Below, piece by piece: positions 51,837 through 60,730 of a stretch of 64,000 nucleotides of DNA. Position numbers and translations under genes: made by a program. Source of the DNA: Thalassospira sp. MCCC 1A03138 (lineage in GTDB: Bacteria; Pseudomonadota; Alphaproteobacteria; Rhodospirillales; Thalassospiraceae); the NCBI RefSeq assembly GCF_002115785.1, contig NZ_JFJY01000003.1, positions 355,292 through 419,291 of the forward strand, written 5' to 3'. The stretch's first letter is position 1. The number at the start of each line of letters is the position of its first letter. The notes under the pieces are model-generated. The model worked only from the letters and a program-made list of their open reading frames with translations. It was not told the origin of the DNA and ran no database searches.

Positions 51837-53420
51837 TCAAAGCGCCGCAACTACCCCATCCGCGCGCGGATCAGTCGCCCCTTCCATCACCCCATTCGCA
51901 CGCAGCAAAATGCCGCCCGCATGGCCCATCATGTCTTCGAAATCGCCGACGACTTCGACCGCATGACCGGCTTTTTCAAGTTGCGTGATCAGGGCCGGGG
52001 CAAACCGGTTTTCGAGTTTGAGGGTCGTGGTTTCCGCCCCCCATGTCCGGCCCAGCAGCCAGCGCGGTGCCGTGATTGCGGCCTGCAAATCCTGCCCGAA
52101 CAGGACATTGCGGGTAAATACCGCCGCCTGGGTTTGCGGCTGTCCCTCGCCCCCCATGGTGCCGTATGTAAGGACATCGCCGTTGTTCAGCCGTGCCATC
52201 GCCGGGTTGAGTGTATGGAACGGCAACCGGCCGGGGCCGAGCTGATTGGGACCGTCATGCAGTGTAAAGCTCGCCCCGCGGTTCTGCCACAGGACCCCGG
52301 TTTCGGGCACCACAACGCCCGATCCGAATTCCCAGAAAATGCTTTGGATGTAACTAACAACCGTGCCGCTTTTATCCGTCGTCCCCATCCAGATCGTATC
52401 GCCGGGCTTGGCGATATGCGGCCAAGGCAATGCGGTTTTCATATCGATTTTCGCCGCCTCGGCATCCAGCATCGCATCACTCAGAAGCGACATCGGATCA
52501 ATATCTATCCGTCCTGGATCGCCGATATGGGTATCACGTTTGATAAAGGCGCGTTTGGTCGCCTCGATCACGCCATGGATATGATCAAATCCCTCGCCCA
52601 CCATCACGCCCAGCCGATCAAACAGACCAAGGATCATCAGCGACGCGGCACCCTGCGTTGGTGGCACCATATTGAAAACGGTGCCGCTTGATAGCTTCAC
52701 CGAAAGCGGTGCGGTGGTTTTGGCGTGATAGGCTTCAAAATCCGATAACCGAAGCGGACTTCCCACCGCCTCAAGCCCCTTGGCATTGGCGCGCGCGATA
52801 TCGCCCCGGTAAAAATCATCAAGCCCGACGGCACCAAGCCGTTCCAGCGTTGCACCAAGGGCCGGCTGTTTCAACACATCACCAATTTCGGGCACGCCAT
52901 TTGCGGCATAGGCCGCCACATACCCCGGCGCATCGCGAAGTTCCGGCAGCTTGTCGCGCGTCAGTTCATGCTGCGATTTCGTGATCGGCACCCCGGTGCG
53001 CGCATGATGCACCGCATCGGCAACGAGGCGCGCGATGGGCAATGCCCCGCCCAGTTTCCGTGCGATTTTTGCGGCCTCCATCCAGCCGCCAATCGCCCCG
53101 CCTACGGTCAATGCTGCCAGCGGCCCGCGGGCCGGGATTTTGTCATGGCCAAGGTCACGGTAAAATGCCGGGCTAGCCAGCCCTGCCGCCCCGCCGCATG
53201 CCCGAATCGCCACTGGGTCCTTGCCCGGTTCCGCAATCAGCCAGAACCCATCCCCGCCAACAGCATTCATATGCGGATAGACAACCGCAATGGTGGCGGC
53301 TGCTGCAATCATTGCCTCGACCGCGTTGCCGCCATCGCGCAAAACATCGCGCCCGGCCTGGGCAGCCAGATGATGCGGGGCTGTGACCATCCCGCCAAGG
53401 CTTGTTCTGGTTCTGAGCAT
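51837..53420 (-). CDS. Gamma-glutamyltransferase family protein
   Basis: This 527-residue Ntn-hydrolase has the N-terminal GMVTAPHHLAAQAGRDVLRDGGNAVEAMIAAAATIAVVYPHMNAVGGDGF motif set of the GGT family and the autoprocessing/nucleophile Thr in WMGTTDKSG at about residues 347-348 (canonical TTH). GGSGVVVP-like (here FGSGVVVPETGVLWQNRG) follows. There is no signal peptide, so it is likely cytoplasmic, as in the GGT-like group. The ATG at 53420 is set by AGGAGG seven bases upstream. It follows the TRAP operon after a hairpin, so it may process what that transporter brings in. Confidence 0.9.
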   Translation of the reverse strand: MLRTRTSLGGMVTAPHHLAAQAGRDVLRDGGNAVEAMIAAAATIAVVYPHMNAVGGDGFWLIAEPGKDPVAIRACGGAAGLASPAFYRDLGHDKIPARGPLAALTVGGAIGGWMEAAKIARKLGGALPIARLVADAVHHARTGVPITKSQHELTRDKLPELRDAPGYVAAYAANGVPEIGDVLKQPALGATLERLGAVGLDDFYRGDIARANAKGLEAVGSPLRLSDFEAYHAKTTAPLSVKLSSGTVFNMVPPTQGAASLMILGLFDRLGVMVGEGFDHIHGVIEATKRAFIKRDTHIGDPGRIDIDPMSLLSDAMLDAEAAKIDMKTALPWPHIAKPGDTIWMGTTDKSGTVVSYIQSIFWEFGSGVVVPETGVLWQNRGASFTLHDGPNQLGPGRLPFHTLNPAMARLNNGDVLTYGTMGGEGQPQTQAAVFTRNVLFGQDLQAAITAPRWLLGRTWGAETTTLKLENRFAPALITQLEKAGHAVEVVGDFEDMMGHAGGILLRANGVMEGATDPRADGVVAAL

Positions 53421-53514
53421 TTCGGGGCCTCCTGATGGCGCAAAAATCTTTGGCATGCCGTGTGTCCGGCATGTCCTGTTGTTCTTTGAAATCTATCGTG
53501 AAAATGATCCGGGT

Positions 53515-53551
53515 ATCAGGCGATTTTCACATCGTGGACAAATCGCCTGAT
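53515..53551 (-). terminator. Perfect 12-bp hairpin between TRAP dctM and the GGT gene
   Basis: ATCAGGCGATTT and AAATCGCCTGAT pair around a 13-nt loop, 26 bases after the dctM stop and 95 bases before the GGT start. There is no T-tract after it on the minus strand, so it may attenuate rather than stop transcription. Confidence 0.6.
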
Positions 53552-53577
53552 ATTTCGGATCAGGACCCACCTGTTGC

Positions 53578-54903
53578 CTACCAGCCGATAAGATCCGGTA
53601 GCCAGCTTGTCAGTTCCGGGAAGATGAACAGCAGCACAAGGGCCAGTGCCTGAATACCGATAAACGGAATGACCCCGCGATAGATATCCATGGTCGATAC
53701 CGATTTTGGCGCAACACCTTTCAGGAAGAACAAGGCCCAGCCAAAGGGCGGTGTCAGGAAGCTGGTCTGCAGGTTCATCGCCACAAGGATCGCAAGCCAC
53801 GCCATGTCGATGCCGCTATTCATGAACACCGGCAAAAACATCGGCAGCGCGATATAGGAAATCTCGATCCATTCAAGAAAGAACCCAAGAACAAAGATCA
53901 CCGCCATCATGAACAGAAGGTTGCCCATGTCGCCACCGGGCACCCATTCAAACATGGCATGCACCAGCCCCTCACCACCAAGCCCGCGGAAGGCAAGGCC
54001 GAATGGCTGCGCACAGATCAGGATGAAAAACACCATCGCACTGGTGATCAGGGTATCGCGCAACACATCGCGCATCACCCCGAAATTAAGCCGCCCGGTA
54101 AACAGCGCCAGAAGCAACGCGCCAAGCGCGCCCATCGATGCGGCCTCGGTCGGGGCAGCAATCCCGCCGACGATGGAACCCAGAACCGCAAAAACCAGTG
54201 CCAGCGGCGGCAGCACGACCTTGGCGATCTTGAGCATAAGGTCACGGGTGGCGAGTGCATCGCGCTCATCCTGTGGGATCGCGGGCACCATGTCGGGCTT
54301 GAAAATCCCCAGAAGCACAAGATAAAGGGCGAGCATCCCGGCAAGGATCAGCCCCGGCACCATCGCCGCCGCAAACAGCGTCCCAACAGACTCACCAAGG
54401 ATATCGGCAAGCAGGATCAGGACAAGGCTTGGCGGGATGATCTGCCCCAGCGTGCCCGATGCGCAAATCACACCGCACGCCACCCCCTTGTTATAACCGC
54501 GATTGATCAGCGGCTGTAACGACAGCAAACCGACCGTCACTACCGTCGCCCCGACCACGCCCGAAGACGCCCCCATCAGAACCCCGACAATCACAATCGC
54601 AAGCCCCATGCCGCCGCGAAGGCGGCCCATGGCATGGCCGATCACATCAATCAGTTCCTCGGCCAGTTTCGACTTTTCAAGCATCACCCCCATGAAGATG
54701 AAAAGCGGCAGAGCCAGAAGCGTATAGTTGGTCACAACCCCGTAAATGCGCGCGGGCAGCAGGTTAAAAAGCCCGGTACCAAATCCCAGAATGCCAAAGG
54801 CAAAACCCGAAATCGCAAGCGATATCGCCACCGGCACCCCAAGCACGAGGAAGCCGAAAAAGCCGCCGACCATGCCAATGGCCAGCCATTCATTACCAGT
54901 CAT
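53578..54903 (-). CDS. dctM: TRAP transporter large permease, DctM family (second system)
   Basis: This 441-residue inner-membrane protein is the substrate channel of a second TRAP importer. The family marks are GRLRGGMGLAIVIVGVLMGASSGVVGATVVTVG, ASGTLGQIIPPSLVLILLAD and FLTPPFGWALFFLKGV near the C-terminus, which form the Na+/ligand site. It is last in the dctP-dctQ-dctM operon, six bases after dctQ. The FFLEWIEISYIALPMF segment resembles TakP/large-substrate TRAP systems. Confidence 0.93.
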   Translation of the reverse strand: MTGNEWLAIGMVGGFFGFLVLGVPVAISLAISGFAFGILGFGTGLFNLLPARIYGVVTNYTLLALPLFIFMGVMLEKSKLAEELIDVIGHAMGRLRGGMGLAIVIVGVLMGASSGVVGATVVTVGLLSLQPLINRGYNKGVACGVICASGTLGQIIPPSLVLILLADILGESVGTLFAAAMVPGLILAGMLALYLVLLGIFKPDMVPAIPQDERDALATRDLMLKIAKVVLPPLALVFAVLGSIVGGIAAPTEAASMGALGALLLALFTGRLNFGVMRDVLRDTLITSAMVFFILICAQPFGLAFRGLGGEGLVHAMFEWVPGGDMGNLLFMMAVIFVLGFFLEWIEISYIALPMFLPVFMNSGIDMAWLAILVAMNLQTSFLTPPFGWALFFLKGVAPKSVSTMDIYRGVIPFIGIQALALVLLFIFPELTSWLPDLIGW

Positions 54904-54909
54904 GTTCGA

Positions 54910-55506
54910 TTATTCCCCAGGCACTTCGGTGGCGGTTTTATGGGTGGCGTATCCAGCATCATCAGTATCATTGGCGGTCCGGGTCGCCCCGGTCACCTGC
55001 CGGAAATTGATCAGGGCCTGCGCAATTGCCTGCACGAAAAGCAACCCGAACCCGACCGGGATAAATGCCTTAAGCAGGAAGCGATAAGGCAATCCCCCCG
55101 GATCGGGCGATCCCTCGCCCATCATGATCGACTGGTTCACATAGGGAATGGCAAACCAGATGATCGCCGCACCAAGAATGACCATCAGCACCGCCGAAAA
55201 CAGATCAATCATCGCGCGTGCCCGGTCACTTAGCCGGTCATAAAGAAAATCGACCCGTACATGGCCGCCATGCCGCATGCCATATGCCATCCCCAAAAGG
55301 GCAATCGGCGAGACCAGATGCCATTCAAGTTCCTGCATGGCGACACTGCCAGTATTGAACACATAGCGCAGCAACACATTGCCGCCGACCACCAGAACAA
55401 GCGCAAGACCGCTTAACGCGGCCGCCCATCCGGCAAAATCGACGATATACCCCAACACACGGTCGGGAAGCGGTTCTGCCAGCGATTCAGTACGGGTCGA
55501 ATTCAT
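54910..55506 (-). CDS. dctQ: TRAP transporter small permease, DctQ family (second system)
   Basis: This 198-residue subunit has four helices, as in the long DctQ type, with GYIVDFAGWAAALSGLALVLVVGGNVLLRYVF, the conserved QELEWHLVSPIALLGMAYGMRHGGHVRVDFLYDRLS and PYRFLLKAFIPVGFGLLFVQAIAQALI. The HVRVDF motif matches the first system. It has only two bases between it and dctP and six before dctM, so the three are tightly co-translated. Confidence 0.92.
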   Translation of the reverse strand: MNSTRTESLAEPLPDRVLGYIVDFAGWAAALSGLALVLVVGGNVLLRYVFNTGSVAMQELEWHLVSPIALLGMAYGMRHGGHVRVDFLYDRLSDRARAMIDLFSAVLMVILGAAIIWFAIPYVNQSIMMGEGSPDPGGLPYRFLLKAFIPVGFGLLFVQAIAQALINFRQVTGATRTANDTDDAGYATHKTATEVPGE

Positions 55507-55507
55507 A

Positions 55508-56626
55508 TCAGCTCATCCCGTCTTTGGATGAAATGATACCGTGATAGGGCTTTTCACTCACCGCCGCCCATTCACGGTGCGTATCGCGGAACGCCATGAA
55601 TGCGTCATGGACCTTTTTGGTCAGCGGATCCTTGGCGGATTCGGCTTCCAGCGTGTCGTTGGTGATGCCTTTAAGCTTGTTGACGACATCATCTGGAAGG
55701 GTCTGGGCGATAACGCCCTCATTCTCGACCAGATCACGAAGGGCCGCGGCATTGTTGGCCTCGCACCAGGAATGACTGTCAAGGTTGCACGCCTGTGCGG
55801 CATTTTTGACAATCGCCTGAAGATCGGCCGGAAGGCTTTCCCATGCTTTCTGATTGATCAGAAGCTCGGTCACGTTGGACGGTTCATGCCAGCCGGTGGT
55901 GTAGTAATATTTCGCGGCCTTCTGAAGACCCAGACGACGGTCCTGATACGGGCCGACAAACTCGGCGGCATCAATCACGCCACGTTCAAGGGCCGGGAAA
56001 ATCTCGCCCCCCGGAAGCAGTTTCACCTCAACCCCGATCTGCTGATAGACCTTGCCGGCAAGGCCCGGAATACGCATTTTCAGACCCTTGAAATCATCAA
56101 GGCTTTCAATCGGCTCGCGGAACCAGCCGGTCATCTGAACGCCGGTATTGCCCATCGGGAACGCAATCAGGCCATAGGGCTGATACAGCTCATGCCAAAG
56201 CTCAAGCCCGCCGCCATGATACAGCCACGCATTGACGCCCTGGAAGTTCAGGCCAAACGGAACGGTGGTGAAATACTGGGCGGCAAAAATCTTGCCCGCC
56301 CAGAAATAGGCATTGGCCGCATTCATTTCGACCGTACCGGCCTGAACGGCATCAAAGCCCTCAAGCGCCGGGATAAGTTCACCCGCCGCAAAATGCTGGA
56401 TATTCAGACGCCCGCTCGACATTTCCGTAACACGTTTGCAGAAATCCTCCGGGCTGCCCGGGCCGGTCACGTAAAACGGTGAACCCGGACCATAGGCATT
56501 GGTCATTTTCCAGTTGAAGGTTTCCTGAGCACGCGCAACATGCGGCGTGGCAAAAACAGCCGCCCCGGCGGCTGCCGTGCCAAATGCCGACTTCGTCAAA
56601 AAGTCGCGTCTTTTAAGGTTGGTCAT
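55508..56626 (-). CDS. dctP: TRAP transporter substrate-binding protein, TakP-like, Tat-exported
   Basis: This 372-residue periplasmic protein starts MTNLKRRDFLTKSAFGTAAAGAA, a twin-arginine signal (RRDFLTK), then FNWKMTNAYGPGSPFYVTGPGSPEDF. The segment EFVGPYQDRRLGLQKAAKYYYTTGWHEPS is close to alpha-keto-acid-binding TakP, whose ligand Na+/carboxylate is held by the Arg in the following motif. The likely ligand is a 2-oxo or hydroxy acid (inference). ATG 56626 is chosen since the Tat motif follows at once; the longer frame (to 56722) has no signal-peptide logic. Confidence 0.92.
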   Translation of the reverse strand: MTNLKRRDFLTKSAFGTAAAGAAVFATPHVARAQETFNWKMTNAYGPGSPFYVTGPGSPEDFCKRVTEMSSGRLNIQHFAAGELIPALEGFDAVQAGTVEMNAANAYFWAGKIFAAQYFTTVPFGLNFQGVNAWLYHGGGLELWHELYQPYGLIAFPMGNTGVQMTGWFREPIESLDDFKGLKMRIPGLAGKVYQQIGVEVKLLPGGEIFPALERGVIDAAEFVGPYQDRRLGLQKAAKYYYTTGWHEPSNVTELLINQKAWESLPADLQAIVKNAAQACNLDSHSWCEANNAAALRDLVENEGVIAQTLPDDVVNKLKGITNDTLEAESAKDPLTKKVHDAFMAFRDTHREWAAVSEKPYHGIISSKDGMS

Positions 56627-56694
56627 CGGTGTCTCCCTGATAGAGAAAGTGCAATACGCGGATAATATCATCGAACGGATCTTGGCCCGCATTG

Positions 56695-56702
56695 TGTATA
56701 CA
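56695..56702. promoter_or_regulatory. TGTATACA palindrome near the TRAP dctP promoter
   Basis: An 8-bp perfect palindrome lies 69-76 bases before the TRAP dctP start. It shares its core with the palindrome at 56904. FCD-GntR regulators often bind sites with this TGTATACA core. Confidence 0.55.
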
Positions 56703-56903
56703 CCGTGCAACCGACGTGCCATTTGTTGAATTTCAATAACTTAACTGATTTACGATCTCAACATACCCGATTTTACTGTTTATTTTTTAATCATATATAA
56801 TTGCTGCACTGCATATATGCATATTAATTGAACATATTGCATATGATCGCCGGGGACGGAATCCCGCACGCGACAGTTGCGCTTGGATTTTACGGGAAAT
56901 ATC

Positions 56904-56913
56904 ATGTATACAT
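56904..56913. promoter_or_regulatory. ATGTATACAT palindrome upstream of the FCD regulator
   Basis: A 10-bp perfect palindrome 73 bases before the regulator start. The next bases, CGGTTGTATAGGG, hold another TTGTAT half-site. Together with 56695 it suggests one regulator over both directions. Confidence 0.6.
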
Positions 56914-56985
56914 CGGTTGTATAGGGTGCCCCGAAAGAGCCCCGGAACATTAACCGACAACAAGATCAAAGGGTCGAAACGGCAC

Positions 56986-57702
56986 ATGATCCATCTGCAG
57001 CAGGCCCCGCAACCTTCGCCCGAACCGGTCGGCATTGCGCAAAAACTCTGCCAGTCCCTCGAAGACGATATTGTTACCGGCGTGCTTGTTCCCGGTGCCC
57101 GGCTCGAAGAAACCCAGCTTGCAAAACGCTTTGGCGTGTCACGCACCCCGGTCCGCGAAGCCCTGCAATTGCTGACCGCGACCGAACTTGCCGAAAAAAT
57201 CCCCAATCGCGGAGTTTATGTCTCGCTTGCAACGCCGGAACGACTGACCGCGATGTTTGAAAGCATGGCCGAACTCGAAGGCACCTGCGGGCGACTTGCC
57301 GCCAAACGCATGACAAGTGGTGAGCGCCACGCGCTGGAAGAACTCCATCACGAACTGGCCCATGCCATGCGCGCGGGCGACAGCCTGGCTTACGAAAGCC
57401 AGAACCGTGAATTTCACAATGCGATCTATGCCGGAACGCACAATGACGTTCTGGTCGAAGTCACCCAGGCCGTGCGTCGGCGCGTCGCCCCGTTTCGCCG
57501 GGTACAGTTCAACAGCCTGCCGCGCCTCGCCTCCTCGCACGAGGAACATCAGGGCATCGTCGATGCCATCCTGCGCGGCGATCACAAGGCCGCCGAAGAA
57601 CTGCTATATGCCCACATCATGTCAGTCCATGACGTCAGTCAGGAATATCTGGCAACACTCCGCGCCGAAAGCGACCATCAGGCGCTTCTGATCGCCAAAT
57701 AA
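56986..57702 (+). CDS. GntR-family regulator, FCD subfamily, divergent to TRAP system 2
   Basis: This 238-residue regulator has an N-terminal winged HTH (VTGVLVPGARLEETQLAKRFGVSRTPVREALQLLTATELAEKIPNRGVYV) and a C-terminal FCD domain (FESMAELEGTCGRLAAKRM, FHNAIYAGTHNDVLVE), of the type that binds organic acids through a metal. It is divergent to the TRAP operon and likely controls it. The ATG at 56986 was chosen because the longer frame adds a Lys/Gly-rich stretch not typical of the family. Confidence 0.92.
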   Translation: MIHLQQAPQPSPEPVGIAQKLCQSLEDDIVTGVLVPGARLEETQLAKRFGVSRTPVREALQLLTATELAEKIPNRGVYVSLATPERLTAMFESMAELEGTCGRLAAKRMTSGERHALEELHHELAHAMRAGDSLAYESQNREFHNAIYAGTHNDVLVEVTQAVRRRVAPFRRVQFNSLPRLASSHEEHQGIVDAILRGDHKAAEELLYAHIMSVHDVSQEYLATLRAESDHQALLIAK

Positions 57703-57704
57703 CC

Positions 57705-58253
57705 TCATCCGTCGCGCGCACGCCGCCCCATAACATGATCAAGCGAAAATTTACCCGCCCCCTTGATCACCAGCATCAGCAACACAAAAACCCACAACAT
57801 CCGCTGATCAATCAACTGATCGGGCAAGCCGTCAAAAAGCGCGCCCGCCGCCGCACCATGGGCCGTGATATCCACCACGGTCTGCACCGCCACAAACCCG
57901 ATCATGCCAAGCGCACCGAGGCGCGTAAACAGGCCCAGAACGATCAGAACCGGCAAAATGAATTCTGCCAAAGTCCCGGCAATCACGATGATATGCCACG
58001 GGAAAAACGGAATGGCTGCGGTGTCATATAAATACTGATCGGCAATCGACGGCACAATCTGCGCAAACGCCCCGGCACTGGGGAAACTATCCCCCGCCAC
58101 CTTGGTCATCGCGCTGTTGAAATAATAAGGCAGCAAAATCGCGGCAAACCACAACCGTGCCGAAAGCCCGATGAACCAGCCATCGGTCCGCGCCTCCAGA
58201 CCACCAAACAGGCTGGCATGCAGGTCGGTCATTCTTTTGATCGCTGTTTGCAT
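57705..58253 (-). CDS. DoxX-family membrane protein, bufferin operon (BufD-like)
   Basis: This 182-residue membrane protein has four helices and the DoxX signature YYFNSAMTKVAGD, then LAEFILPVLIVLGLFTRLGALGMIGFVAVQTVVD. In bufferin operons a DoxX protein is the fourth gene (BufD) and is thought to take part in redox or copper handling at the membrane. It follows bufC by three bases. Only two bases separate its end from the convergent FCD regulator. Confidence 0.88.
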   Translation of the reverse strand: MQTAIKRMTDLHASLFGGLEARTDGWFIGLSARLWFAAILLPYYFNSAMTKVAGDSFPSAGAFAQIVPSIADQYLYDTAAIPFFPWHIIVIAGTLAEFILPVLIVLGLFTRLGALGMIGFVAVQTVVDITAHGAAAGALFDGLPDQLIDQRMLWVFVLLMLVIKGAGKFSLDHVMGRRARDG

Positions 58254-58256
58254 TTT

Positions 58257-59006
58257 TCACTCCCTCAAACCGGCAAACGCACCGACCGCTATCAGTTGGG
58301 CGAACGCGGATGTCACATCAAATTGCGGATCACGGGCGATTGCGGCGGCAAAGGCATCGGCAACCGGTGCCTGATCCAAAAGCCTGCCTGCAAAAATCGC
58401 CCCGGCATCGTCCAGCAGGATTTGCTGCACCGTCATGTCAGGCCGGGTGATCAGAATATTTTCCCAGCATTGCACAATAGGCCGCTTTTCCGCCCCTTCC
58501 TGCTGGCATTGCCAGATCGCATGGATGGGAAAACCGGACCGCACAAGAAAGCAGGCCGAATGACGTACAAAGGCAACCGACGCCAGATCATTCACAATGC
58601 CTTGCAGCATTTCCGCCGTGGTCACCGCATCATCGGCCGCATGCAGGGCTTCCAGCCTTGCGCGTTCCAGCCGCGCAATATCGGAAAGATACGGCACCGA
58701 CGCCGCCGCATCGAAACCATCAATGAAATCGGCAAAACCGGCCCCGTAAAGCGCAAGCGACGCGGTGCGCACCCTCTCGGCCTGGAAAAACGCCTGCCCC
58801 ATGGCCCGAAAGAAATCCTCACCCACCAGCTTCGCCACCACCGGATAGGCCGCGATTAACGCATCACCGAGCCCGCGATGCACATTGTTGCGATAAATCG
58901 CAAACCGTTCCGATATTTCCGGGTCAAGGCCCATGGGCCGCGCCGACGGGTCTACCGCCATCAGGGCGCGGGAAAATTCCGCCTGGAAGGCCCCTGCGTC
59001 ACTCAT
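58257..59006 (-). CDS. bufC: BufC/HvfC-type partner protein (DUF2063)
   Basis: This 249-residue cytoplasmic protein starts with the helical DUF2063 domain: FQAEFSRALMAVDPSARP, ISERFAIYRNNVHRGLGDALIAAYPVVAKLVGEDFFRAMGQAFF, and continues with a C-terminal domain. It is the usual partner of DUF692 (MNIO) enzymes, binding the precursor peptide and presenting it. It overlaps bufB by 4 bases and precedes the DoxX gene. Confidence 0.9.
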   Translation of the reverse strand: MSDAGAFQAEFSRALMAVDPSARPMGLDPEISERFAIYRNNVHRGLGDALIAAYPVVAKLVGEDFFRAMGQAFFQAERVRTASLALYGAGFADFIDGFDAAASVPYLSDIARLERARLEALHAADDAVTTAEMLQGIVNDLASVAFVRHSACFLVRSGFPIHAIWQCQQEGAEKRPIVQCWENILITRPDMTVQQILLDDAGAIFAGRLLDQAPVADAFAAAIARDPQFDVTSAFAQLIAVGAFAGLRE

Positions 59007-59890
59007 GACGCCGCCCGCACGGGATCGGCACCCGAAAACTGCTGAGGACGCCCCTCAAGGTGCAAGTCCGCAAGCGCCGCCTCGGCCCGAAGTGTCGCCC
59101 AGTCGGGCACATCATTATCCCATTCAATCAGGGTCGGCCGCGCCCCGATGCGCGCAATCAGGCGATCAAACAGATCCCAGACCGGATCGGCCACCGGGCG
59201 CGAATGGGTATCGATCAAAACCTTCTCATTGCTATTGGCATCCGCCTCATGCCCGGCCAAATGGATTTCCCCGATCAGATCACCGGGGATCGCATCAACA
59301 TAATCGCTGGCATCAAAACCCAGATTACAGGCTGAAATGTAAATATTGTTTACATCAATCAGAAGCCCGCAGCCCGAACGCCGTGCGGCTTCGGTAATAA
59401 AATCAATTTCGGGGATCGAATTTTGCGGCAGCGCCAGATAGGACGTCGGATTTTCAATCAGGATTTTACGGCCCGTTGCCGTCTGCACCTCGTCAATCGC
59501 CTCAACCAGTTGATCAAGCGACTTTTGAGTCATCGGTGTCGGCAAAAGGTCGGCCATGTAAAGCCCGTCATGACTTGACCATGCAATATGTTCCGACAGC
59601 ATCGCAGGCTCAAACCGGTCCACCAACCGCTTGAGATCAGCCAGATGATGGGGATCAAGCCTTTCCCCGCCGCCAAGTGACAATCCAACCCCATGCATCG
59701 ATATCGGATAATCAGCGCGCAATGCCTCAAGCACCGCAAGGCGCGGCCCACCGGCCACCATGTAATTTTCCGGATGTATTTCAAACCAGTCGACCTGTTT
59801 TGGCTTGCCGATCACATCATCGGCATGCGCGCCCTTGAAACCGACACCGGCCCGGTCGGGCAATCTGGCGCCATGCGGGTTACCAATCAT
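59003..59890 (-). CDS. bufB: BufB, MNIO-family (DUF692) RiPP-modifying oxidase
   Basis: This 295-residue TIM-barrel enzyme belongs to the multinuclear non-heme iron oxidases (MNIO, DUF692). Fe-ligand motifs are visible: EIHPENYMVAGG, LSEHIAWSSHDG, LLIDVNNIYISACNLGFD and GEIHLAGHEADA. In bufferin systems it converts core Cys residues of the precursor to thiooxazole-type heterocycles that bind copper. The start at 59890 follows GGGAGGTTTGCG; the longer frame adds a 31-residue tail from the leader of the operon. It overlaps bufC by 4 bases. Confidence 0.94.
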   Translation of the reverse strand: MIGNPHGARLPDRAGVGFKGAHADDVIGKPKQVDWFEIHPENYMVAGGPRLAVLEALRADYPISMHGVGLSLGGGERLDPHHLADLKRLVDRFEPAMLSEHIAWSSHDGLYMADLLPTPMTQKSLDQLVEAIDEVQTATGRKILIENPTSYLALPQNSIPEIDFITEAARRSGCGLLIDVNNIYISACNLGFDASDYVDAIPGDLIGEIHLAGHEADANSNEKVLIDTHSRPVADPVWDLFDRLIARIGARPTLIEWDNDVPDWATLRAEAALADLHLEGRPQQFSGADPVRAAS

Positions 59891-59914
59891 CGCAAACCTC
59901 CCGGAAAAAAGAAT

Positions 59915-59941
59915 ATGCCGACCGGCCAGACCGGTCGGCAT
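59915..59941 (-). terminator. Intercistronic terminator-like hairpin after bufA1
   Basis: A perfect 11-bp stem (ATGCCGACCGG / CCGGTCGGCAT) with a 5-nt loop is followed on the minus strand by ATTCTTTTTTCC. It lies between bufA1 and bufB and would release most transcripts after the precursor gene. Confidence 0.85.
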
Positions 59942-59948
59942 CATCACA

Positions 59949-60248
59949 TCAGGATTTCGGAAGATCTCGCTCAAGCGCCTCAAGGCTGCCCATCACTTCA
60001 CGACCATCCGCCGTCGTAAAGCTCATATCCGCACATGTCCCGGCCGGAACCAGCTTCCAGGCATTGCCTTGATAATCAACTTTCGATGTCCCGGCACATG
60101 TGGTGCCCGGCCCCGCCGCGCAGTCATTCTGCCCGGCAAGCGATACACCGAAACATTTTTCCTTGGCACCCTGTGCCTGCGCCTGACCAACCGCAGCAAG
60201 CGAAACCGCCGCCGAGAGTGCCGCGCCCAGAACCAATGCGTTTTTCAT
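59949..60248 (-). CDS. bufA1: BufA1, bufferin precursor (DUF2282)
   Basis: This 99-residue precursor has a signal peptide ([26 protein letters not shown]) and a core with four Cys at 32, 43, 51 and 72, in [23 protein letters not shown] and GTCADM. This is the DUF2282 (bufferin-1) pattern. MNIO enzymes modify these Cys and the exported product binds copper. The ATG at 60248 is preferred over a 32-residue extension because the signal sequence begins here. It is the first gene of bufA1-bufB-bufC-DoxX. Confidence 0.93.
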   Translation of the reverse strand: MKNALVLGAALSAAVSLAAVGQAQAQGAKEKCFGVSLAGQNDCAAGPGTTCAGTSKVDYQGNAWKLVPAGTCADMSFTTADGREVMGSLEALERDLPKS

Positions 60249-60730
60249 GATGTCATCCTTGTTGCGTGAAACCTGATCGCCGTACTGGCGATGTCTTTTT
60301 TGGTAACAGGCGAACGGATCACCGTCATTGCAACTTCGGCACACGAAACATCAAGTCCGTGTGAGAGTTTCCCGGCATTTCATCACGGATGCGTGAAATC
60401 ATCACCTCACGTGCGTCGAACAAATACCGGACTCGCACCGCAGAATCTCCGACGCGGATAAGCGGACTCCGATATCGGGAATCCGAAATCAGGCGCCGTC
60501 AGCCGCCCTAAAATCCGATGAACTTCAATTTCATTTCCATCATTATTATCACTTTCAGGTGATTATCACCCCCCCCTGTCCATAGCCACAATTACTGGCA
60601 ACAAACACCTCACACGACCACTATAAACCCATCAAGTGACGCCGGATCACACCAAATAAAAATATTTTAAAACAATTAATTACTACCAACTTCACAGTTT
60701 TATCCCTCCTGCCGGACGCCTGCATCAGAC
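60249..60730. other. 482-base region between the bufferin operon and the GMC gene
   Basis: It carries the leftward bufA1 promoter region, an ATCGCC-GTACT-GGCGAT dyad at 60276-60292 and the AT-rich leader of the GMC gene (from about 60600). I see no gene or clear terminator. Confidence 0.5.
60276..60292. promoter_or_regulatory. ATCGCC-N5-GGCGAT dyad upstream of bufA1
   Basis: A 6-bp perfect inverted repeat lies 28 bases before the bufA1 start. It could be an operator or a leader hairpin. No partner regulator is evident nearby. Confidence 0.4.

Larger units (their letters stand above)
56627..56985. other. 359-base intergenic region with FCD-regulator-type palindromes
   Basis: It separates the TRAP operon from the divergent FCD regulator. 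Palindromes TGTATACA and ATGTATACAT are noted as features. The middle is AT-rich. No gene is seen. Confidence 0.6.

Noticed and set aside
60300..60340. ECF-sigma-type GTAAC...CGTC promoter for the bufferin genes
   Set aside because: The motif reads rightward, away from bufA1, so it cannot be its promoter in that orientation.
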